Positions 56,207 through 64,000 of a stretch of DNA of 64,000 bases are shown here, piece by piece. The DNA is from Xestospongia muta. Taxonomy: Eukaryota > Porifera > Demospongiae > Haplosclerida > Petrosiidae. The stretch lies in assembly GCA_963693285.1 (NCBI GenBank), contig OY848919.1, forward strand, positions 2,857,827 through 2,921,826, written 5' to 3'. A model generated the notes under the pieces. The model saw only the letters and a program-made list of their open reading frames with translations. It did not search any database and was not told the DNA's origin. Within the stretch, counting starts at the first letter, position 1. Each line of letters begins with the position of its first letter. The translations under genes were made by a program, and so were the position numbers.

Positions 56207-56214
56207 TATATATA
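56207..56214 (-). promoter_or_regulatory. TATA-like box of G10
   Basis: TATATATA on the minus strand about 72 bp before the ATG, at the place of TATAAATA in G5, G7 and G9. Confidence 0.45.
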
Positions 56215-56369
56215 TTCTTAGTCATGTTTTTAGTAACTGTGTTTTATATTGAAATTTAGCAAACAGCTGATAATTTATTTTTATCACATTTAAGTAAATA
56301 TAATACAGTTATTGATAATGTGACAAAGGACATAGGTAGTGAATGTATTACATGGATACGCTGAAGTTG

Positions 56370-56545
56370 GTGAGTATATTAGATGTATCTTTAAATTATC
56401 TAAGATAACATTGAAAGTAGAGATACGTCTACTGTTTATGATTCTTACAAATTAAATGCTATACTGTATACAGACAGAGTGCCAATTAAAACTATCAGCT
56501 TTTCAAAAGTAAGCAATAACAGTGATCAAAATATTCTAGAATAAT
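56370..56545. repeat. Third copy of the G1 upstream repeat
   Basis: Matches about 3745-3930 upstream of G1 (GTGAGTATATTAGATGTATC, then GTATACAGAC). This ties the 5' flanks of the two diverged class B genes G1 and G10 together. Confidence 0.7.
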
Positions 56546-56554
56546 TCTTGCTGT

Positions 56555-56900
56555 GTCATAGTGAACACATGTTATGACAGCTGACTTTGTAGGGTAATCA
56601 CTTCTTATTTAAATTCACTAATTTAGTGAGTGATTTGGGAACAGACAAGATGGTGTAGTTGGCTGTTTAACAAGAATCATGTTGTAGTTACCTGACGAAA
56701 TGGTAAAGTTGACAGAACTGTTTAACAAGAACACAAAGTATTGAGAGGACCATGTTGTGTTACACAGGTACTGTTCTAAATATGAAGATGAGTTGACATG
56801 ATATGTATTGTTACTGTATCCAATTGTGTTGTATTTCAGAACAAACATGCCACCTGCAAATTTGACAACATTTTCATGACAGAGGGATTCTGTAGGTATT
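56555..56900 (-). pseudogene. Chimeric relic: ectodomain piece joined to a class B N-terminus
   Basis: A 76-codon frame (56848-56618) starts MFVLKYNTIG, which matches mid-ectodomain sequence (GGMF-LQYNTI in the genes). It runs directly into NNTYHVNSSSYLEQYLCNTT, the start of the mature class B protein, skipping the signal peptide. It then loses homology after ISSGNY. Between 56555 and 56640 out-of-frame homology continues to the SPTKSAIITC region. It has no signal peptide and is too short to fold, so I regard it as a recombination product. The same ectodomain piece, without the N-terminal part, occurs in spacers near 27508, 39050 and 51040. Confidence 0.7.
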
Positions 56901-57647
56901 GAGTAGTGAGAGAGGAATAGTTATTGTAATTTGTTATTATTGGTTGTAATGAGCTGGTATTGTTAAATCAAACCATGCACTTGAAAATAAAAGATAAAAT
57001 TTAGATTTAATTTTGGTAAACGCCTAGCTGTTTTTGAGAAGTGCACAACGAATGTATCTTAGTTTGATGTAAATTATGAAGTATGTCTTTGTATATTTTA
57101 GCAAAATGTGTTTTTGAAGACACAAGAACAGTATAATATTATATTATATGAAGAAATATTGTTACTTCATACAAATATATAGTGAATGAAAAGGACATTA
57201 CCTTATAAGTCCAATATATTATTAGCTACATTGACAACTATGTAATCTAAACTGGACCAACATTGAAGGCAATTGTCAATTGTGTATATACAATATTGTA
57301 TTTACTTTTTATGCCTTATTTGGTAAATAACGCCACAGACATGCTTTGTTGTTGTACATACATTTGTAGTTATCATAGACACTGTCATTAGTAAACAGAA
57401 AATCAACAAAAAATCAACTGAAGTTAATACCACATACACTGACATGAATTGTGTAATATAATATATTAATCCTTTATATACAAAATTAACTATTGTGAAC
57501 GTGATGTTTTATTACATCTATCATATATAAAGGGCTAACTATATCTATATCAAATAAGTTGTAGTAAAATTGATTTATTTAAAACAAAAGTGTTTGGAAG
57601 GACACCATAACTAACAAATAAATCTACCAGTGCAAACTGTAATCTAT
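56901..57647. other. Spacer between G11 and the relic upstream of G10, non-coding
   Basis: Partly colinear with the type 2 spacers (conserved ATTACCTTATAAG near 57197, AACATTGAAGG near 57259), but the right arm of the inverted repeat is missing. No gene supported. Confidence 0.55.
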
Positions 57648-57653
57648 TTTATT
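57648..57653 (-). terminator. Polyadenylation signal of G11
   Basis: AATAAA on the minus strand 34 bp after the stop codon. Confidence 0.55.
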
Positions 57654-57686
57654 AAAAGACAGACAAACAATACTACTATTGTTCAT

Positions 57687-60600
57687 TCAATCACTGTGAC
57701 CTAGGACAGGCTCTCTAAATTCTGAGCATGAGCCATAATATGAAGCATCTGAAAGAGATAATTCTCGGTTATACGTGTGTGAAGATAATATCTTTATTCG
57801 CCAACGACAAATCTTCTCATATTTGTATTTAATCCATTCTTTGAGGGTGTTCACTTTACCTGTAACCAAGACAACATGGTATACTATGACAATAATAAAT
57901 GTCACAAATGTTAGGAAGACAGAAGAGATGCAAAATAGTTTTGCAATTCCTGATTTTTCCTCATTAATAAAATACCAAGTGGTGAGATAGATAAATGTCA
58001 AGTTCATCATTAACCAACAATCAAGAACGTTGACTAACGTATTCTTAAATGGTTTAATATAAGCTTGAAGGAGAAGAAATATCACCATCATTGGACTTGT
58101 GGTAATATAGAGTATATATGCATCGGTAGCTCTATATTTGGCATATGTAGCATACATAGCACATAGTAAGAGAAGACGCAATGTAAACCAGTATTGTTTA
58201 CCTTCCTTATAAGGAGCATGGATAGCTTCTAGAAGAGGTCGTAAGTACTTGTTGGTACATGCTAATGGTCTAAGTGGTTTAGCAAAGAGGAGTAGGAGTA
58301 CATATGGTAATAGTAGACCAGGAACTACTATCAGAGTCACTATTACTAATATAAGATGGGAGTGTCCTCCATACTTGACATTACCATCTAAATACCAAAC
58401 ACGATGTACATCATTGGATGTGTGAATCTCAGCATAAGTCATTACATTGATTAATTGAATAAGCAGATTTGAAAAAGATAGATGTACAACAGTAACTAGT
58501 ACTTGAACTGAGGACTCAGCTATTCTATTGGAAAGCCTTGTGGAAAAACGGCATAGGATAATGAGGATTACAACAATTGTCAGGTAGTATAGTGGGAGAG
58601 AAAAATTAAGACCAGTTTTCCATAACTCTGTCATCCCATTGTAAAAACATAGAGGAATGCCTGGCTCAAGATTTAAAATATTTAGTATAAAAATGGCTAA
58701 GGTTGATAATCGTTCAATTGAAGAGTTATAGTATTGAATTCTTAAGACGTCAGTAAGACCACAATTAGCTGCCTGAGCATAGAATATAATTCCATTAAGT
58801 GTACCAGTTGTTAATGTTAGTCTTAGAGTATATAACAGGTAAATGAGAAGAGGACTAGTAACTAGATAAATACTTATTGTTGCTATCCATGCATTACTAC
58901 AGTGATGACATTCTGTAGACCCAAATACCACACTTAATCCTTCACTACATCTACCACATAATGTTCCTTCACGTTGATATAAACACAATGGTGGATGATA
59001 GTCAGTGATACCATCTGACAGTTTAAAGCTTTCATTAGATGATATATTGCCACTGTAGAAGTAAGGTAGTGTGTAATTGCTATTACAATATCCAATTGGA
59101 CAAGTTAAAGATACACCAAATTGTGTCTTTGTTTTGTTTTCATATTCAATTGTTCCTGCCCAAGAATTTAATGTGAAACGTCTTGTTATAGTCTGAGTAC
59201 TCACGTTACCAATAATAGGGACTGTAAGGGTATGATGTTTTCTAAAGTTATCAAATGAAGATGAAAGTTCACAGATTCCTGTCATCTTATTCAAATCAAA
59301 TCCCAGTGGACATGGATAAACATTGACACTTTTTGTTAGACTTTTTGGTTGTGTGTATAGAGAAAATACAATCATTGCATCTATAATATTGAATTGATCA
59401 TTTGTATGAACAGTCACACTAATGGTGGTACAATTTTTGTCTTCTTGAATCAGTTGTTCTTGATCATCATAAGACAACCAGACTTTTGTTGTCTTAGGAA
59501 TATTATGTTGAGAATTATTTCTAGCTATATTTATTGCTATGGTCGAATAAACATTTCTACCAAGATCATCAATAGCTGAAATACAGTAATAGATTTCCTG
59601 TCCTGGATATATTTGATGTGGTGCTGTTCTAGTATATTCTTTAAGACTCTGTGGTATTGTTGAAAACTGAAGCAAGGTAGTGTTAGAAATATTATTTATA
59701 AAGGTGAAGTATTGGTTATAATATGTCATTGATTCATTAAGAGTGTCAACATATTTTGTGTTGTTAATATAACATGAGAATATTGGGTGAGCATATATTG
59801 AACTACCAGCTCTTTTTGCTTCGTTGTTTGATAACATTATTTGATTAATATCAGCATCAACTTGTATGACACATTTGTCATGAGTCTTGGATCCTTCAGC
59901 ATGTATAGCTCCTCCTACTAACTGAGCCCAATTATTAGTAAACTTTGCAATAACTTCACTCATAAAATGTAGTTGACAGTTACCTAATAGAAGAATTGCA
60001 GGACCACTCATAGCATGATTATTATCAAATGTTAAATGACCAGATAGATAGATATTTGAGTCTTTAGAACTTATAACTGATCCATAATTGTCATTGAAGT
60101 TAGAAATGCCAGTGATGTTGACTTTATCAATTCTGTGAAAATAAAAAATTCCAGCTGATGATACAAATGGGATTCCAGTATTTTGAGAATTCTCATTTGC
60201 AATAGTACTGTCCAATGTAATAGAGACATTGCCTCTATTGTTAACAAATTGATAGGCTGTGGCATATAAACATGCTCCTGTATTTGCAACATTATTTCCT
60301 AGAAATGTACAACTTGAAAAAACAATTTGTATTTGAACAAGTCCAGGATTAACAATACCAATATAGACAGTTCCATAGTCCAGACTGCTTAATGGCGAGT
60401 GGGAAATGTCTTGGTCTTTTATAAACGATGTGTTAAAAACAGAAAGAGGTGTTACACTTTCTTGACAAGTAGATACATGTAGTGAATACCAATAAAATAC
60501 AATAGCTGCTCCATGACAGGGCTCAATGTTAATGTTATGACTGAATACTGTATTGGTAATGGTTGTGTTAGTGACAGCAAAGGTTTGATATTGTAAAACA

Positions 60601-61523
60601 AACATACCACCTGCAAAACTACCATAGTTTTGACCAAAATATGACTCAGTTATATGAACAGACACCTGACTATAATAACTACTCTGTTGTGTGTAGAGTA
60701 TTGTTAGTCCAGCTGCATTGACAATGGGATTGTTACCAACAGAAGATAATGAATGTTTGTTATAGTAGGTATCAGTAATGCAAGAATAAGTGTTGGAATC
60801 ATTGTTATATGAAAAAGTGGCATCACTAATATATATGTCAGTGACCTGTAAAACACTCTCCTCTTCTTGAAAAGAATTGTTAGCATCCATGTAATGAAGA
60901 AGAAGACCACTTCCAATGCTCTTGTTGTTACTTTGGAATATTTTAACACTATGTGATGAATTAGACATATTAACATTATCAATAGTAGAGTTATATAGAT
61001 TTATACCAATCATAGCAAACCCATATGAGTAGTAGATGTTAACTTGACTCATATTGACCTGACAATGAACAAAGACTAAGGTAGCAGCATGAAATGAAGT
61101 GTAATACAGAGTTGAACTATTGAGGTAGTCAGTGATTGTATCATCTTGTATGGTAGTAAGATATGTACCACAATTCTTGAACACCAATTGTTTAAGAGTC
61201 ACTTGAGAGTTGAAGAAAACCAGACCTCTTCTAGACTGAGGAGGAATATCTGATGTGTCATTATGAACACATGTTATAGTTGCCCATTCTGTGGGAGAAT
61301 CACTGTACATGTCGATCTTAGTAGTTTGGTTACTTGTCACTTGACAAAAGATACCATGTGAGAGGGTAAAATTGACAGAGCTGTTTAATGAGAACACAAG
61401 ATATTGAGAGGACCATGTTGTGTTACACAAGTACTGCTCTAAATCTGATGATGAGTTAACTTGATGTGTTTTACAACTGCTAACTAGAAACAATAATACC
61501 AGAATAGTTGACAGTAAAGACAT
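57687..61523 (-). CDS. G11: mosaic Pmp-like ectodomain multi-pass membrane protein
   Basis: An intact 1,278-residue frame. The signal peptide (MSLLSTILVLLFLVSSC), most of the ectodomain, the region with CELSSSFDNF and the linker with GTIEYENKTKTQFGV are class A. Short ectodomain pieces (for example FSSCTFLGN) are class B-like. After the cysteine module the sequence becomes class B (YYNSSIERLS, LEPGIPLCFYNG), with a tail ending GHSD. The main switch therefore lies near 58740-58800, far from the switch in G6 and G8. It has an extra YYS insertion after TILYTQQS in the ectodomain. Promoter is class A type and the 3' flank class B type. Confidence 0.9.
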   Translation of the reverse strand: MSLLSTILVLLFLVSSCKTHQVNSSSDLEQYLCNTTWSSQYLVFSLNSSVNFTLSHGIFCQVTSNQTTKIDMYSDSPTEWATITCVHNDTSDIPPQSRRGLVFFNSQVTLKQLVFKNCGTYLTTIQDDTITDYLNSSTLYYTSFHAATLVFVHCQVNMSQVNIYYSYGFAMIGINLYNSTIDNVNMSNSSHSVKIFQSNNKSIGSGLLLHYMDANNSFQEEESVLQVTDIYISDATFSYNNDSNTYSCITDTYYNKHSLSSVGNNPIVNAAGLTILYTQQSSYYSQVSVHITESYFGQNYGSFAGGMFVLQYQTFAVTNTTITNTVFSHNINIEPCHGAAIVFYWYSLHVSTCQESVTPLSVFNTSFIKDQDISHSPLSSLDYGTVYIGIVNPGLVQIQIVFSSCTFLGNNVANTGACLYATAYQFVNNRGNVSITLDSTIANENSQNTGIPFVSSAGIFYFHRIDKVNITGISNFNDNYGSVISSKDSNIYLSGHLTFDNNHAMSGPAILLLGNCQLHFMSEVIAKFTNNWAQLVGGAIHAEGSKTHDKCVIQVDADINQIMLSNNEAKRAGSSIYAHPIFSCYINNTKYVDTLNESMTYYNQYFTFINNISNTTLLQFSTIPQSLKEYTRTAPHQIYPGQEIYYCISAIDDLGRNVYSTIAINIARNNSQHNIPKTTKVWLSYDDQEQLIQEDKNCTTISVTVHTNDQFNIIDAMIVFSLYTQPKSLTKSVNVYPCPLGFDLNKMTGICELSSSFDNFRKHHTLTVPIIGNVSTQTITRRFTLNSWAGTIEYENKTKTQFGVSLTCPIGYCNSNYTLPYFYSGNISSNESFKLSDGITDYHPPLCLYQREGTLCGRCSEGLSVVFGSTECHHCSNAWIATISIYLVTSPLLIYLLYTLRLTLTTGTLNGIIFYAQAANCGLTDVLRIQYYNSSIERLSTLAIFILNILNLEPGIPLCFYNGMTELWKTGLNFSLPLYYLTIVVILIILCRFSTRLSNRIAESSVQVLVTVVHLSFSNLLIQLINVMTYAEIHTSNDVHRVWYLDGNVKYGGHSHLILVIVTLIVVPGLLLPYVLLLLFAKPLRPLACTNKYLRPLLEAIHAPYKEGKQYWFTLRLLLLCAMYATYAKYRATDAYILYITTSPMMVIFLLLQAYIKPFKNTLVNVLDCWLMMNLTFIYLTTWYFINEEKSGIAKLFCISSVFLTFVTFIIVIVYHVVLVTGKVNTLKEWIKYKYEKICRWRIKILSSHTYNRELSLSDASYYGSCSEFREPVLGHSD

Positions 61524-61598
61524 TTTAAAAAGAGTTAGACTAAACTAAATAACACAAGAATTAACTCAAGTATTGATAGTATTGTTGTTTTTGTTATT

Positions 61599-61606
61599 CT
61601 TATAAA
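61599..61606 (-). promoter_or_regulatory. TATA-like box of G11
   Basis: TTTATAAG on the minus strand about 76-83 bp before the ATG. Confidence 0.5.
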
Positions 61607-61687
61607 AACTGATATTGTTATTATAATTAAAATGTAAAGTAGATATAATTAGATATCTTGATATGCAATTTAACATTTTATTTTTCA

Positions 61688-61865
61688 CAAAATGATTCAC
61701 TTATATGAACTGATTAAATGAACTGATTATAGTAACTACTCTGTTGTGTGTAGACTACTATTAGTCCTGTTGTATTGACAATTGGATTAAAAACTAATGA
61801 GAGGAGTAATGACAGCATTGACATAGTCACTTGTAAAGCCATTACTGAAACAGTACATTAATATG
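61688..61865 (-). pseudogene. Relic of ectodomain and class B start region
   Basis: About 61688-61790 matches the ectodomain section around VSVHITES and TILYTQQ with frame breaks. It is followed by sequence resembling a class B signal-peptide start and 5' flank (about 61800-61865). As in the other class A spacers, this looks like the ruin of a class B gene 5' of a class A gene. Confidence 0.5.
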
Positions 61866-63330
61866 TATAGGGAATTAACTAAGAGTCTGTTGATTGTTTG
61901 CTACATACACCATTAGTCATGTTTTGACAAGTAACCCTGTGAAATAACATTGAAAGTTATTTCTTTAATTAATGTAAACAACTCTGTATTTGCTTAGATT
62001 ATGTTAGAGCATATCACAATAATTTTTTAATAAGTGAATCATAATTACATACAAATATCCAATGTCCATGTTTTCCAAAATTGAAAGTTATTTTAAAGCT
62101 GTTGTATTTGTGCAATTTAACTTGTCTTGGGAAAATGATGAAAATATTCGAATACACTCAATAACAGATTAATTATTGCTTCATGCAAATATATAATGAA
62201 AAAAAGCTATTTTGTAAGTACATTAGATTGTTAGCTACATTGAGAACAAAATAATCTACATTTGAACAACATTGAAAGTAATTGTCAGTTGGTGTATATA
62301 CATTGCTATATTTACTTTTTATACCTTATTTGGGCAAAAACCTGTAAATAAAGTCATAAACATGCCAAGTTTTTCTATAAGCATTTATAGTTATCATAGC
62401 AGACAAAACAACATATGCAACAGATCATGAAGTTAATACTATTGAGATACATAGAGTACAGTAATAGTAAGATATAGAACATGTACAGAAATTTTAATTC
62501 AGTTATCTATAACATGCTTTCTAAACTATGAACATAAACCAATGAACCATTAATATAATATGTACAAAGTATTATTCAGTTATTTCTTATAGTGATATAT
62601 TATCAGTAATATATGGTTTTTGTCTGATACTATAAATTTGTCTATAATAACATGACTTCATTTCTCAAAGCAGGGGTTTTATACGTTAGCTTTAAAATTA
62701 CTTTCAATGTTATTTCAAAATGAGACATGCACTATGTTACATCATAAATGTTTTTGTAAACATAGACAAGGGAAATTTTGTGATATATACAGAAAAAAAA
62801 TTAGTCAATCTTGGTAAAATAGTGTATTATTGAGTGTATTACTATTCAGCAAGAATATTTTGGAAATACTACGGACTACTTTCAATGTTATATCACAGTC
62901 AGCATGCATATGTACTAGTATATTAGTATATAGCAATAATTCACTGTAAGACATAGTTGATTAATACTTTGCTCATAAATCAATGGTTGGTTGGCTATGC
63001 TATAGTTTAGAGAGCATATCATAGATGAATGACAGTCTTCTATATCTTACCATTACTATATTGTATGTAACAGTATATGTATATGTACTAGTATACTCTG
63101 CATATACCACCTGCACTGTTAATGAGATAATTATTACTACTATAGTACCTATATTATAAAAACTTTAGTTAGGAGGACTTTATAATTGATAGAACCTACA
63201 TGTAGAGGAGCTGTAAATTCAGTGGTTTATATCTTAGTAACACCTCACTCTACAATATAATTACAAAGATAATATGCTCACATTGATAATTGTGGATATC
63301 TTAATATGTGTGTATTGTTATTAGTACAAT
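61866..63330. other. Spacer between G12 and G11, non-coding
   Basis: No gene supported. It holds AACATTGAAAG near 61942, 62271 and, reversed, near 62695 and 62880. A diverged copy of the inverted repeat (about 62230-62670) is followed by more reversed spacer sequence to about 62830. Spacer in the usual orientation resumes by about 62900. Confidence 0.55.
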
Positions 63331-64000
63331 ATAATATTACAATTCCTGATTATGTTTGATAATAAAATACCAAGTGGTGAGATAGAGAAATGTCAAGTTC
63401 ATCATTAACCAACAATCAAGAATGCTGACTAGCACGTTCTTAAATGGTTTGGTATAAGCTTGAAGGACAAGAAATATCACCAACATAGGACTTCTTGTAA
63501 TATAAAGTATATATGCATTGGTAGCTCTATATTTGGCATATATGCCATACATAGCACATAGTTAGAGAAGACGCAATAAAAACCAGTATTGTTTACCTTA
63601 TTTTATTTAAAGTTGTACAACAGTAACTAGTACTTGAACTGAAGAGTGAGCTATTCTGTTCGAAAACCTTTTTGAAAAATAGCATAGGATAATAAGGACA
63701 ATGACAATTGTCAAGTAGTATAGTGGGAAAGAAAAATTAAGACCAGTTTTTAATAACTCAGTCATCCCATTGTAAAAGCATTAAGGGATGCTGAGCTTAA
63801 AATTTAAAATACTAAGTATAAAAATAGACAAGCCTGACAATTGTTCAATTGAAGAGTTATAGTAATGAAGTCTTAAACCATCAATTAGACCACAATTAGC
63901 AGCCTGAATATAGAATATAATTCCATTGAGTGTACCAGCTGTTAATGTAAGTCTGAGAGCATATAGCAAGTAAATGAGAAGAGGACCAGTTACTAGATAA
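63331..64000 (-). pseudogene. G12: decayed family member, membrane region only, continues past the window edge
   Basis: From the right edge, the minus strand codes the first membrane segment (LIYLLYALRL) and the GTLNGIIFYIQAANCGL stretch, class B-like. A Leu codon (TTA) of the IPLCF motif has become TAA near 63781. A deletion of roughly 0.28 kb compared with G11 joins sequence near 63600-63615. A second Leu codon became TAA in the LLLCAMYG motif near 63563. Homology stops at about 63331, so the last membrane segment and tail are absent. Whether its ectodomain is intact cannot be seen. Confidence 0.8.

Overview
The window is a eukaryotic, AT-rich tandem array of one gene family. It holds ten full-size or originally full-size copies (G1 to G11, G1 cut by the left edge), a decayed twelfth copy at the right edge (G12), and many smaller relics. 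All are on the minus strand except one relic. I see no other gene family, no tRNA or rRNA, no transposase or reverse transcriptase, and no bacterial signals. Each intact copy is a single uninterrupted reading frame of about 1,273 to 1,282 codons ending in TGA, with a TATA-like box about 75 to 85 bp upstream of the ATG and an AATAAA 33 to 120 bp after the stop. My best guess for the host is a demosponge such as Amphimedon, from recalled resemblance to large families of uncharacterised multi-pass proteins there. Another early-branching animal is possible; a database search would settle it.

The encoded protein is a receptor-like membrane protein. It has a signal peptide (about 1-20), a large N-glycosylated ectodomain (about 25-840) built from repeats with FxxN followed by a G-G-A-I-like motif (the pattern of right-handed beta-helix and chlamydial Pmp repeats), a nearly invariant cysteine module (about 840-872), nine or ten hydrophobic segments (about 872-1218), and a roughly 60-residue tail ending in a conserved YGSCSEFREPVLGH motif. 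The ligand and function are unknown.

Two sequence classes exist. Class A (G2, G3, G4) and class B (G5, G7, G9, G10; G1 mostly) differ in signal peptide, ectodomain, membrane region and 5' flank. G6 and G8 have an A-type 5' half and promoter with a B-type 3' half; G11 has a mostly A-type ectodomain with a B-type membrane region; G1 has A-like stretches within its membrane region.

Layout: G1 1-3555 (C-terminus beyond the edge); G2 5471-8938 broken; G3 11239-15084; G4 17205-21050; G5 23201-27026 broken; G6 28778-32605; G7 34749-38574 broken; G8 40329-44153; G9 46739-50563; G10 52314-56135; G11 57687-61523; G12 63331-64000 broken. From about 19.57 kb to 54.67 kb the array is a tandem triplication of an 11.5-kb two-gene cassette. 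Its junctions lie inside reading frames, which explains why G6 and G8 are chimeras. Spacers of 1.5 to 2.6 kb are themselves repeated and carry relics of family genes, inverted repeats and an iterated AACATTGAAAG motif.

The most interesting points are the Pmp-like ectodomain on a multi-pass animal protein, the in-frame chimeras made by duplication, and the fact that all lesions in the three long broken copies (G2, G5, G7) fall at or after the cysteine module. Their 880 to 927 codon ectodomain frames stay open, which could mean secreted or single-pass forms.
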